Source: Candidatus Planktophila sp. (GTDB lineage Bacteria > Actinomycetota > Actinomycetes > Nanopelagicales > Nanopelagicaceae). From it: a stretch of DNA of 64,000 nucleotides. Each line of letters starts with the position of its first letter. Positions within the stretch are counted from its first letter, which is position 1. The notes below the pieces were generated by a model that was not told the DNA's origin, ran no database searches, and worked only from the letters and a program-made list of their open reading frames with translations. Positions 52,839 through 61,496 of this stretch are shown here, in pieces. Both the position numbers and the translations under genes were made by a program. The stretch covers positions 1-64,000 of the forward strand of contig JAUXRP010000040.1 of assembly GCA_030681675.1 (NCBI GenBank), in the 5' to 3' direction.

Positions 52839-53285
52839 CTATTCGGCAGCGACGATAACGGTTGCAGTTGCAACAATACTGTGGCCAAGTGAGATTTTGA
52901 CAGTGTGATTGCCAACCTTCTTGATGTGGCCAGGAAGTTTGATCGCATGACGGTCGATATCTAAACCAACTGCTGCCTTTATGGCTGTTGCAACATCCTT
53001 GTCTGTTACTGAGCCGAAAAGAACGCCTTTAGTGCCAACTTTTACCTTTGCAGTAATAGTTGCCGATTCAAGCTTCGCTTTAATCTCTTTAGCGTGGTCG
53101 ATGTCGCGGACTTCACGAGCAGAACGCGCACGGCGAATGCTCTGGATCTGCTTTTCGCCACCAATTGACCATGCAATTGCATTTCCATTTGGAACTAAGA
53201 AGTTGCGCGCAAAGCCATCTTTAACAGTTACGACATCGCCTGCAGAACCTAAGCCTGCAACTTCACGAGTAAGGATGAGTTTCAT
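52839..53285 (-). CDS. rplI: Ribosomal protein L9
   Basis: 148 residues. N-terminal MKLILTREVAGLGSAGDVVTVKDGFARNFL-type start (split here as strand and loop), long connecting helix, C-terminal domain around GVLFGSVTDKDVA. Last of the rpsF-ssb-rpsR-rplI operon. Confidence 0.97.
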   Translation of the reverse strand: MKLILTREVAGLGSAGDVVTVKDGFARNFLVPNGNAIAWSIGGEKQIQSIRRARSAREVRDIDHAKEIKAKLESATITAKVKVGTKGVLFGSVTDKDVATAIKAAVGLDIDRHAIKLPGHIKKVGNHTVKISLGHSIVATATVIVAAE

Positions 53286-53298
53286 AAGTGATTCCCCC

Positions 53299-53586
53299 TT
53301 ATTTCGCTGAAGATGTGTAAGGAAGTAATGCTACTTCACGACTGTTTTTAACTGCGGTTGCGATCGAGCGTTGGTGCTGTGTGCATGCACCTGTAACGCG
53401 ACGAGCGCGGATTTTGCCGCGGTCCGAGATGTACTTACGAAGGGTCGCAATATCTTTGTAATCGATATATGTGACCTTCTGCTGGCAGAAGCTGCATGGC
53501 TTCTTTTTAAACTTTTTATTCAGGGCAGCGGCTTTTGCGCCCTTGTTCTTCGGCTCGCGTAGAGCCTTATTATTTCTTGCTCCCAT
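53299..53586 (-). CDS. rpsR: Ribosomal protein S18
   Basis: 95 residues. [18 protein letters not shown] and [15 protein letters not shown] place three Cys and a His as in zinc-binding (C+) S18. Basic N-terminal extension (NKKFKKK). Fits between ssb and rplI. Confidence 0.96.
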   Translation of the reverse strand: MGARNNKALREPKNKGAKAAALNKKFKKKPCSFCQQKVTYIDYKDIATLRKYISDRGKIRARRVTGACTQHQRSIATAVKNSREVALLPYTSSAK

Positions 53587-53657
53587 TGTGGTGCTCCTTT
53601 TCGGGCCCTAGCCTCATTAAAAAATTAAATTGACTAGGAATGGATGGATAGGTGGAT

Positions 53658-54164
53658 TTAAAACGGTGGCTCGTCGGTAGTTGAGGTTCCCCAACCACCG
53701 CCAGCTGCTGGCGTTGATGATGCTGCAGCCCATGGATCTTCGGTAAATGAATCGCTCGCAGCTGGTGCTGTGAATCCACCACTTGTACCGGCAGCGCGTT
53801 GGGTCTTTGTTACCTTAGCGGTTGCGTTACGTAGTGATGGTCCGACTTCATCAACTTCTACCTCAAAGACTGTGCGCTTTTCGCCCTCTTTAGTTTCATA
53901 AGAACGTTGCTTCAATCGACCAGAGAGGATGACACGCATTCCCTTTGTCAGTGACTCGGCAACATTTTCAGCTGCTTGACGCCAGATCTGACACTGTAGA
54001 AAAAGACTCTCGCCATCTTTCCACTCATTAGTTTGCCTATCTAAATAGCGAGGTGTTGACGCAACGCGAAACTTTGCAACGGCCGCACCTGATGGTGTGA
54101 AACGTAGCTCCGGATCGTCAACTAAGTTGCCAATCATTGTGATTGTTGTATCTCCTGCTGCCAT
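53658..54164 (-). CDS. ssb: Single-stranded DNA-binding protein
   Basis: 168 residues. OB-fold ([28 protein letters not shown] split over strands), Ala/Ser/Gly-rich linker and the conserved acidic tip DEPPF that recruits partners. Between rpsF and rpsR, as in most bacteria. Confidence 0.96.
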   Translation of the reverse strand: MAAGDTTITMIGNLVDDPELRFTPSGAAVAKFRVASTPRYLDRQTNEWKDGESLFLQCQIWRQAAENVAESLTKGMRVILSGRLKQRSYETKEGEKRTVFEVEVDEVGPSLRNATAKVTKTQRAAGTSGGFTAPAASDSFTEDPWAAASSTPAAGGGWGTSTTDEPPF

Positions 54165-54210
54165 TTTTATTCCAATCTCTTTCTCGATTATCTACTGGTG
54201 GAGTCCGTGC

Positions 54211-54498
54211 TTATTTTTCTGGGCGTATAACTTTGGTGCGCAGAATCGCTTCATTCAAGTTGAGTTGACGATCTAACTCTTTGATTGCAGCTGGTTCGCA
54301 GTTCATATCAATAACTGCGTAAATACCTTCGCCTTTTTTCATGATTTCAAATGACATACGGCGACGGCCCCACAAGTCGAGCTTGTTGACGGTTCCGCCG
54401 GAGTCTTTAATAATCTTTAAGTATGTTTCTAGGCTTGGTGTGACTGTACGTTCTTCAAGTTCTGGATCAAGAATGACCATAAGTTCGTAGTGACGCAT
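54211..54498 (-). CDS. rpsF: Ribosomal protein S6
   Basis: 95 residues. [17 protein letters not shown] start, [19 protein letters not shown] and a final [10 protein letters not shown]. First gene of the ribosomal/ssb operon. A leader hairpin upstream may mask its SD. Confidence 0.97.
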   Translation of the reverse strand: MRHYELMVILDPELEERTVTPSLETYLKIIKDSGGTVNKLDLWGRRRMSFEIMKKGEGIYAVIDMNCEPAAIKELDRQLNLNEAILRTKVIRPEK

Positions 54499-54510
54499 GC
54501 GTTAACCCGA

Positions 54511-54554
54511 CCTCCTCTGGACTAAGACGGCCACGGTATTTCCGTGACAGGAGG
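54511..54554 (-). promoter_or_regulatory. rpsF leader hairpin, probable S6:S18 autoregulatory RNA
   Basis: On the minus-strand RNA, CCTCCT pairs with AGGAGG, the presumed rpsF SD, while an inner CACGG/CCGTG stem closes a five-base loop. The 3' side of the asymmetric internal loop begins GCCG. rpsF leaders controlled by the S6:S18 complex have this design: a hairpin with an internal loop containing CCG. The AGGAGG lies 12 bases before ATG. Confidence 0.55.
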
Positions 54555-54597
54555 GTTAGTGCTTCTTGGGCCGACATTAAATGCTGGTTCAAGAGGG

Positions 54598-55788
54598 TTA
54601 AGGGTAGGGCTTGGAGGCTTCAAAGAGTAAATCGAAGAGGGAGCCCTGTGGATTTCGCGCTTGTAGGGCTCTTTTTCCAAGAATCCAGATCAAATACAGG
54701 GTCGTCGCGATTCGAAGGAGTGTGAAAGCGGCATATCCGCCGGCAGGTAGACCAAAGGTGGCTCCTGTGACACTGGCTAGATGTTGCCAGATGGCGATGT
54801 GGTACAGAACTTCACCACCCTGCCACATCCAAAAAGCCGGGAGATCTTTTGTACTCGTTAGCGCAATTACAGCGAGTGGGGTCAACCATAAAACATATTG
54901 GGGCGAATACACCTTGCTAGCAACCATCACAGTTGCCAGCACGATGAAGGCGACAGATGCAAGGGTTGGGGTGGACTTAATTTCGAAGAGAAAGATTGCG
55001 ATTGAAGTTATCCCAATCAACAAAATTAGTAAAGAGAGATAATTTAGATTAGCAAGGTTTAATCCAAGTTGATTGAATGCTAACCAGATTGAGCCCCAGT
55101 CGGCTCCACGTTCCAAGTTAAGTTTATAGAAGCGCCACCAGCCAGTTGGCGTGGTTAAAGCAAAGGGAAGATTTATCACTAGCCAGACTAAAGCCGTTGT
55201 TATCAAGTATTTCAATAACTCTTTTACACGGTTTTGGCGCCACAAAATAAAAGCAATAGGTAAAAGTAAAAAGATAGGTAGAAACTTTGTGGATATAGAT
55301 ATACCGATGGCCAATGCACTTAATAGGTATGATTTTCTATCGAACCAATATATCGCCAGCACCATTGTAATAATCGCCCATAAATCCCAGTTAATAAATA
55401 GGGATGCGATCATTGCTGGTGCCAGAGGTAATAGATAACTAAATTCGGGTTTCATTTTCCTAATCAGTAAAACTAGTCCAATAAATAAAAACGCTAGGAA
55501 AATTACGTTGAGGTTAAAGTAAGCTATTGGTGAATCTACAAATATTGCTGTTACAAACATAACCATGCCAGTTAAAACTGGATACTCAACTGAATTCAAT
55601 TCGCTTGTATAGGGCCAATCATTTTTATCTAAACCGCGCGCACCAAAGAGTGAAGGTAAATCACTATAACAGGCGTGCACATATTGATCTGGTGTCGCCC
55701 ACGTTGTGCTTTCGCAATGAGAGAACTTTGCAAAAGAAATGAGTGAGGCTAAAACAGCTAAGACGAGGATCGCTCTAAAACGTAACAC
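54598..55788 (-). CDS. GT87-like membrane mannosyltransferase
   Basis: 396 residues, about ten to twelve helices, resembling GT87 polyprenol-phosphate-mannose-dependent alpha-mannosyltransferases. WDLWAIITMVLAIYWF and GISISTKFLPIFLLLP fit the family loops. It lies between ponA and rpsF, where actinobacteria keep a GT87 gene. Two bases from ponA, so cotranscribed. Acceptor probably a lipoglycan; inferred. Confidence 0.72.
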   Translation of the reverse strand: MLRFRAILVLAVLASLISFAKFSHCESTTWATPDQYVHACYSDLPSLFGARGLDKNDWPYTSELNSVEYPVLTGMVMFVTAIFVDSPIAYFNLNVIFLAFLFIGLVLLIRKMKPEFSYLLPLAPAMIASLFINWDLWAIITMVLAIYWFDRKSYLLSALAIGISISTKFLPIFLLLPIAFILWRQNRVKELLKYLITTALVWLVINLPFALTTPTGWWRFYKLNLERGADWGSIWLAFNQLGLNLANLNYLSLLILLIGITSIAIFLFEIKSTPTLASVAFIVLATVMVASKVYSPQYVLWLTPLAVIALTSTKDLPAFWMWQGGEVLYHIAIWQHLASVTGATFGLPAGGYAAFTLLRIATTLYLIWILGKRALQARNPQGSLFDLLFEASKPYP

Positions 55789-55790
55789 AG

Positions 55791-57752
55791 TTAAGGTGTT
55801 GGCGTCAGTAATGGTGGTGGCGGTGGGGGTGTTGTAGGCGGTGTTGTAGGCGGTGGTGTTGGTGGTGGCGTTTCACTAGTCGTCATGACTATTGGTTCAA
55901 GTCCGCCAATATTTGATGGGGCTGGAAAATTTAATACTTTTTGCTTTTTTAATGCACCCTTCATAAAAGCAGTCCAAATTTTTGCCGGAAAAGTTCCGCC
56001 GGTAACGGAGGTAAGCCCGCCGATTCCGTTGAGCGATTCAGATGCACTATCTCTAAAAAGTGCGACCGATGCCGCTAATTGTGGGGTATACGCACTAAAC
56101 CAGGCCGATGCATTTGACTGAGATGTTCCGGTCTTGCCTGCAGCTGGACGCCCTAAAGCAAGGGCCGCCCCACCGGTTCCACCTGTTACTACTGCTTTAA
56201 GTGCATATGTTAAATCGGCTATGACCTCTTTTGAAAATACCTCTTGTGTTTCAGGTTTTGCCTCATAGAGAACGCCTCTGTTTGGTCCAATGACTTGGGC
56301 AACTAAATATGGTTTTGATTTTATGCCCTCGGCGGCAAAGGTTGCATATGCATTAGCAACATCAATGACGCGTGGACTTGCCACGCCTAAGACCACAGAT
56401 GGGGTTGGCATCATTGCAACAGAATCTGGAATTCCAGCACGCCGGGCGACATCGATAAAAGCGTTTGGACCAATTTTAATTCCGAGTGGGACAAAGACTG
56501 TATTAACTGAGTGTTGTGTTGCAAAGAGCAAACTTATTTGACCCCAACTCTCATTCCCGTAATTTGAAACTTCATAAGGCTTTCCGGCGTTATCAAATGT
56601 TTGTGGTGAATCCCCATTCCACATAGAGGTAAGGGGTATCCCTTGTTCTAGCGCGGCAATAATTGCAAAGGGTTTAAAAGTTGATCCTGCCAATGCAATT
56701 GATTGAGTCGCATCACTTAACTGGCGCGCAAGGTAATCTCGGCCACCGTATAAGGCGACAATTTCGCCTGTACCAGGTCTAATTGCCACAAGACCTATAC
56801 GTAAATTATCTGGGGCTTTTTTTGGATAATACTTATTCACCGCATCGACTGCAGATTGTTGAGCTCTTTGTTCGAGGGTTGTTTTGATTACAAGTCCGCC
56901 AACTAATAGTTGGTCTTGAGTGAATCCGAGTTTAGCTAACTCTTTTTGCACTGCCTCAATAATGTGACCTTTTGGTCCACTCAACTGCCCAGAGGTAGAT
57001 CGTGGTGCGATCTCCGGTAATTTCATAGAGTTAAAGGATTTTTTATCCAACCAGCCAGCCTCGAGCATTCCATTCTTTACATAGTCGAATCGAGCCATTA
57101 GTCGTGCCTTATTGCCCTCTTGAAATGCGGGATCATATAAACCGGGCGAGCGCAAGATAGATGCAATCACTGCAGCTTGAGCATCGGTTAATTGGCCCAC
57201 GTTGCGATTGAAATACTGTTGAGCCGCAGTCATAACACCGTATGAACCACGGCCGAAATAGATTGTATTTAAGTAGTTTTCAAAAATTTGATCTTTTGAT
57301 AACTGGTTCTCTAACTTGATTGATATTACGAGCTCTTTTATTTTACGTTGAATCGTGCGACTGGGAGTTAAGAATGCAGTCTTTGCGTATTGCTGCGTGA
57401 TTGTTGATCCGCCTTGCACAGACCCGCCTTTTAGATTATTAAATGCAGCACGTAAAATACCCGTGATACTAAACGCGCGGTTTGAATAGAAGTTGCGATC
57501 TTCAGCAGCTAGCACTGCGTGACGTACATTCAGTGGGATTTTCGCTAATGGCAAAATCTGACGATTTTGTGTGCCTACTCGACCAATCTCGGTGCCGTTT
57601 GCATATTTAATAATGGTTGATTGACTATTGACATAGGCATTTGGGTCTGGAATTTCAACGGTAAAATAAGCTAGGGCAAAAAGAACCGCTCCAGCAATAA
57701 AACCAAAGCCGGCCACAAAGACCGTGGTTCTAATGAGCAGTTTGCGTAGCAT
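55791..57752 (-). CDS. ponA: Class A penicillin-binding protein
   Basis: 653 residues. One N-terminal helix, transglycosylase (GT51) with AAEDRNFYSNRAFS and GGSTITQQYAKTAFL, then a transpeptidase with the active-site Ser in GSTFKPFAII and KTGTSQSNASAW. The C-terminal tail is almost only Pro and Thr, as in actinobacterial PonA. It polymerises and cross-links peptidoglycan. Confidence 0.95.
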   Translation of the reverse strand: MLRKLLIRTTVFVAGFGFIAGAVLFALAYFTVEIPDPNAYVNSQSTIIKYANGTEIGRVGTQNRQILPLAKIPLNVRHAVLAAEDRNFYSNRAFSITGILRAAFNNLKGGSVQGGSTITQQYAKTAFLTPSRTIQRKIKELVISIKLENQLSKDQIFENYLNTIYFGRGSYGVMTAAQQYFNRNVGQLTDAQAAVIASILRSPGLYDPAFQEGNKARLMARFDYVKNGMLEAGWLDKKSFNSMKLPEIAPRSTSGQLSGPKGHIIEAVQKELAKLGFTQDQLLVGGLVIKTTLEQRAQQSAVDAVNKYYPKKAPDNLRIGLVAIRPGTGEIVALYGGRDYLARQLSDATQSIALAGSTFKPFAIIAALEQGIPLTSMWNGDSPQTFDNAGKPYEVSNYGNESWGQISLLFATQHSVNTVFVPLGIKIGPNAFIDVARRAGIPDSVAMMPTPSVVLGVASPRVIDVANAYATFAAEGIKSKPYLVAQVIGPNRGVLYEAKPETQEVFSKEVIADLTYALKAVVTGGTGGAALALGRPAAGKTGTSQSNASAWFSAYTPQLAASVALFRDSASESLNGIGGLTSVTGGTFPAKIWTAFMKGALKKQKVLNFPAPSNIGGLEPIVMTTSETPPPTPPPTTPPTTPPPPPPLLTPTP

Positions 57753-57761
57753 TAGTTAAGG

Positions 57762-58175
57762 CTACCGTGCTGCGTAATCTTCGTCCTCAAGAGTGCGTAC
57801 TTTTCGAGGCGCTTTACGCTCCCTGCCATCTCCTAAGATAAAAGAGACACATAGGTGGTTCCACAAACACTCCTTACACACTTCAACGACATAAACCCTA
57901 AATTCACCAAACTCGCTCTCCATGGCACGAAGCTCCTGGGGTGACTTAATGCGCCCTGAGTATTGGCCGAGTTGTTCTCCGAAGGTGTATCCAAGCTCTA
58001 CTAGTGAGTTTTTCTTACAGACCGGGCAGTTTCGGGCAACCTTTTCACCGTGCCATTTCGCTGCTCTCACCAAATAAGGGTCGGCATCGCAAGCATCGAT
58101 AGCTCCACGAAAGAGCGCAAGAAGAGTCGCTCGCTTATCAAGTGAATAATCGATGTACGAACGTTGCGATTTCAT
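57762..58175 (-). CDS. DUF5318 zinc-ribbon protein
   Basis: 137 residues. RSYIDYSLDKRATLLALFRG start and two Cys pairs, CPVC and CKEC, likely a zinc ribbon; the centre RVYVVEVCKECLWNHL is the conserved DUF5318 core found only in actinobacteria. Function unknown. Upstream of ponA by nine bases. Confidence 0.85.
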   Translation of the reverse strand: MKSQRSYIDYSLDKRATLLALFRGAIDACDADPYLVRAAKWHGEKVARNCPVCKKNSLVELGYTFGEQLGQYSGRIKSPQELRAMESEFGEFRVYVVEVCKECLWNHLCVSFILGDGRERKAPRKVRTLEDEDYAAR

Positions 58176-58218
58176 AGAGGATAAGAATAAACCAAGTTCT
58201 GCGACTACGCTCTTTCTT

Positions 58219-59490
58219 ATGGGTTTTAAGGAACTGATTAAACATCCAAGGTTCTCTCGCTTACTTGCTATTCGATGGTCAGGTCAGACCACCGATGGTG
58301 TTTTTCAAAGCGCATTGGCCTCATTTATTCTTTTTTCCCCGAATCGACAGGCAAATGCACTTAGTGCGGCGATGGGTTTTGCGGTGGTGTTATTGCCATA
58401 TTCAATAGTTGGGCCTTTTGTTGGAACCCTTCTTGATCGTATTTCAAGACAGCGAGCCCTTCTATTTTCTAATCTCTTACGCTCTCTTACTCTTTTAGTA
58501 GTTGCTCTCATTATCTTTAGTGGAACTTCTGGCGCAACCTTAACTGTTGCAGTCTTAATTGCTTTCGGTATCAATCGATTGATACTTGCAGCGCTATCCG
58601 CAGGTTTACCGCTGCTTATTGACACCAAGTCGCTGATAACGGCCAATGCAATTGCCGTCACCGGTGGTTCACTTCTCGTCGTACTTGGTGGAGGAATTGG
58701 TGTTGGTGTTCGAGCATTATTTGATTCTAGAGTTCTTGCCAATCATGCCGATGCGTTGCTTGTTTTAATTGCAAGTTGTGGATATTTAATATCCGCGATA
58801 TTGGCAGGGCGATTAAAGAGATATGAAATTGGGCCGCTAAAGCATGAGATAGAGGCATCAAGTTTTTTCCAAGGTTTAAGAGATATGCGTGAGGGTTTCC
58901 AATTTCTAGCTAAAAACTCTGATGCCGCTCGTGGGATTCTAGCGACCGCAGTTCATCGAGGTGGATTAACTGCACTAACTTTAACTGCACTGTTGCTGGA
59001 GAGAAATACTTTTAACGACCCAAGTAAACCTGAAGATGGTTTAGCAGGTTTCGGTATTGCGCTTACAGTGGCAGGCGTTGGGCTTTTTTGCGGTGCATTT
59101 CTCGCACCTTTTGGCGTTTCTAAAGTCGGCCGACATTTATGGATTAAATATGCAATGTTTGCAAGTGCAGCCGGTCCATTAATCCTTGCTATGTGGCAAA
59201 CTCAAATCGCTTTGGCTCTGACCGCTTTTTTTACCGCCTTCTTCGGCCAAAATTTGAAAGTAACAAATGATGCCTTAGTCCAATCAAAGATTGATGATTA
59301 TTACCGAGGGCGTGTTTTTGCTGTTTATGATGTGGTGGTCAATGGCGCAATTGTTTCAGGTGGTCTAATCGCTGCGCTTTTACTGCCTCAATCCGGAGTT
59401 TCGGCCGTTGTTCCATTGTGTGTGAGTGTGGCCTATCTACTCGTAGCTTTGCGACTACTTCGGAGCTCGGTTTTTCCACCAATTAAGTAG
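58219..59490 (+). CDS. MFS transporter
   Basis: About 423 residues, 12 helices. GPFVGTLLDRISRQRALLFSNLLR holds the family's loop 2-3 motif (split here by the helix). The ORF opens at 58153 within the divergent DUF5318 gene; ATG 58219 starts a normal N-terminus and has TACGCT eight bases upstream, fitting leaderless transcription. Substrate unknown. Its 3' end overlaps cca by 36 bases in opposite orientation. Confidence 0.83.
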   Translation: MGFKELIKHPRFSRLLAIRWSGQTTDGVFQSALASFILFSPNRQANALSAAMGFAVVLLPYSIVGPFVGTLLDRISRQRALLFSNLLRSLTLLVVALIIFSGTSGATLTVAVLIAFGINRLILAALSAGLPLLIDTKSLITANAIAVTGGSLLVVLGGGIGVGVRALFDSRVLANHADALLVLIASCGYLISAILAGRLKRYEIGPLKHEIEASSFFQGLRDMREGFQFLAKNSDAARGILATAVHRGGLTALTLTALLLERNTFNDPSKPEDGLAGFGIALTVAGVGLFCGAFLAPFGVSKVGRHLWIKYAMFASAAGPLILAMWQTQIALALTAFFTAFFGQNLKVTNDALVQSKIDDYYRGRVFAVYDVVVNGAIVSGGLIAALLLPQSGVSAVVPLCVSVAYLLVALRLLRSSVFPPIK

Positions 59491-60891
59491 CTCGGCAGTA
59501 GCTTTTTCTTCACCAATTGAACCTTGATCAAGCCGTAGCTCCATTAAGAAATCCATTGCTGCACCGACTTCTCGTGAAGGTTTTAGGTTGAGAATCTCCA
59601 TTACTTGAGCACCATCTAAGTCGGGGCGAATCTTTGACAACTCTTCTTGCTCCATCAAAATTTTGATGCGCGCCTCAAGTGAGTCATATATGCCTGAGAG
59701 TCGAACTGCTTTAGCTAAATTTCGCGTCGTGCAATCTGCACGGGTAAGTACATGCAGATGTATTAATAGTTCTCCGGCATCGCGTATATATCTGCGCACC
59801 GCTGAATCGGTCCATTCTCCATCTCCGTAGCCATGAAAACGTAAATGGAGCGCGGTTAATGTTTCAACGGCGTCGATAGTGTTGCGATCAAATCGAAGTT
59901 CCTGTAATCGTTTTTTGGCTAATCGCGCTCCCACAACTTCATGGTGGTGAAATGAGACGCCACCGCCCTTGATAAAACTCCGTGTCTTAGGTTTACCTAT
60001 GTCATGTAAGAGTGCAGCCAATCGAATCACTAAGTTAGGTCCCTGTAGACGATCCTCTTGTGTGATGGCCTGCTCTAATACCGTGATGGAGTGTTCGTAC
60101 ACATCTTTGTGGTGATGATGCTCATCAACTTCCAACCGTAACTTCGGGATTTCAGGTATTACTAGGTCAGCTAATCCAGTGTCTACTAAAATTGTAATTC
60201 CGATACGCGGATTTCTAGACATTAAAATTTTTATGAATTCATCTCTCACTCTTTCGGCGGAAACAATCGAAATGCGAGGGGCTAAGTTTTTCATCGCTGT
60301 TATGACTTCAGGGTCGATGTCAAAATCCAATTGGCTGGCAAATCGCGCTGCACGCATCATGCGCAATGGGTCGTCGTTAAACGAGTCACTTGGTCTACCT
60401 GACGTTCGTAATATTTTTTTTGCTAAATCTTGTAAACCGTCAAAAGGATCAAAGAATTGTGGAGAAATACCAGTTAGTTCTAACGCCATTGAATTGACCG
60501 TGAAATCTCGCCGAGACAAGTCTCCAAGAATATCTTTACCGTATTCGACTTTGGGATTACGAGAATCTAAGAGATAGTTTTCGCTGCGATAAGTAGTGAC
60601 CTCAACAGTTGTGTCCGCACGTTTTCCAGCCACGGTTCCAAAAGCGATTCCGGTTTCCCAAACGCTTTCAGCCCATCCTTGCAAAATCATTTTTGATTGT
60701 TGCGGTAGAGCATTTGTCGTAAAATCTAAATCATTACCAAGCCGCCCTAAAATCGCATCTCGTACAGGGCCACCGACAAGTGCCAATGTAAAGCCTTTAT
60801 CTTTAAAGGCTTGAGCTAAAGAGCTTGCTAATGGGGCGCGTTCTACGAGAGAACGGATCGCTAACTCGCCTGCCGCCCCCAATGCACTAGT
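59455..60891 (-). CDS. cca: CCA tRNA nucleotidyltransferase
   Basis: About 478 residues. Head domain with LVGGPVRDAILGRLGNDLDFTT (metal-binding DxD), RRDFTVNSMAL and the amino-acid template region, then an HD domain (AALLHDIGKPKTRS). Adds CCA to tRNA 3' ends. The ORF could run from 60939; GTG 60891 is chosen because it gives the normal short lead and avoids overlap with the divergent nudix gene. This start is tentative. Confidence 0.9.
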   Translation of the reverse strand, partial: TSALGAAGELAIRSLVERAPLASSLAQAFKDKGFTLALVGGPVRDAILGRLGNDLDFTTNALPQQSKMILQGWAESVWETGIAFGTVAGKRADTTVEVTTYRSENYLLDSRNPKVEYGKDILGDLSRRDFTVNSMALELTGISPQFFDPFDGLQDLAKKILRTSGRPSDSFNDDPLRMMRAARFASQLDFDIDPEVITAMKNLAPRISIVSAERVRDEFIKILMSRNPRIGITILVDTGLADLVIPEIPKLRLEVDEHHHHKDVYEHSITVLEQAITQEDRLQGPNLVIRLAALLHDIGKPKTRSFIKGGGVSFHHHEVVGARLAKKRLQELRFDRNTIDAVETLTALHLRFHGYGDGEWTDSAVRRYIRDAGELLIHLHVLTRADCTTRNLAKAVRLSGIYDSLEARIKILMEQEELSKIRPDLDGAQVMEILNLKPSREVGAAMDFLMELRLDQGSIGEEKATAELLNWWKNRAPK

Positions 60892-60926
60892 CACAATAAG
60901 TAAGGTTAGAGCAGTACTCTTGCTCC

Positions 60927-61496
60927 ATGAACCCGGCACCTGGTGCGGGCAGCGATGGTATTAAAAAGAAGCGGAAGCGCAAGCGCTCCGCTAACCGCGG
61001 CCCCCAAACTCCTCATAAGCCATCTGCCTCTACTCCGGTAAAGCCTGCCATTAAACGCCATTACTCCAAACGTGTAGATGAAGTCAGTGCGGGTGGATTG
61101 GTCATCGATTCAACTGGAGAGCAAGGGCTTCTCATTGGTCGAATTGATCATAAAGATGCCAGTGGCACTCGACTTCTATGGTCTCTTCCAAAGGGACATA
61201 TTGAAGAAGGTGAAACCCCTGAACAGGCAGCGATCCGTGAAGTTGCAGAGGAAACGGGAATAACTTCACTAATTTCTAGACCTTTAGGAGTTATTGATTT
61301 TTGGTTTATGGCCGGTGGTAAGAGAATTCATAAAACAGTTCATCACTTCTTATTCACAGAAGTGGGTGGTGTGTTAATGCCACAAGAGAGTGAGGTCGAT
61401 GATGTCTCATGGTTTCCGTTGGGAGAAATCATTGAACGCCTCGCTTATCCTGATGAAAAGAAATTAATTGCCCGAAGTGGCGAGTTAAAAATATGA
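60927..61496 (+). CDS. Nudix hydrolase
   Basis: 189 residues. A Lys/Arg/Pro-rich N-terminal 45 residues precedes the nudix fold. Nudix box: GHIEEGETPEQAAIREVAEE followed by TGI. Likely hydrolyses a nucleoside-diphosphate derivative; substrate unknown. TACTCT seven bases before ATG suggests leaderless mRNA. First gene of the nudix - DUF6049-like - murJ series; overlaps the next gene by four bases. Confidence 0.9.
   Translation: MNPAPGAGSDGIKKKRKRKRSANRGPQTPHKPSASTPVKPAIKRHYSKRVDEVSAGGLVIDSTGEQGLLIGRIDHKDASGTRLLWSLPKGHIEEGETPEQAAIREVAEETGITSLISRPLGVIDFWFMAGGKRIHKTVHHFLFTEVGGVLMPQESEVDDVSWFPLGEIIERLAYPDEKKLIARSGELKI

Noticed and set aside
55795-55875. Tandem DNA repeat
   Set aside because: The GGTGGTG-rich stretch is simply the coding sequence of the Pro/Thr-rich PonA tail.
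58153-58218. Extended N-terminus of the MFS gene
   Set aside because: It overlaps the divergent DUF5318 gene and encodes no recognisable lead; ATG 58219 has a suitable -10.
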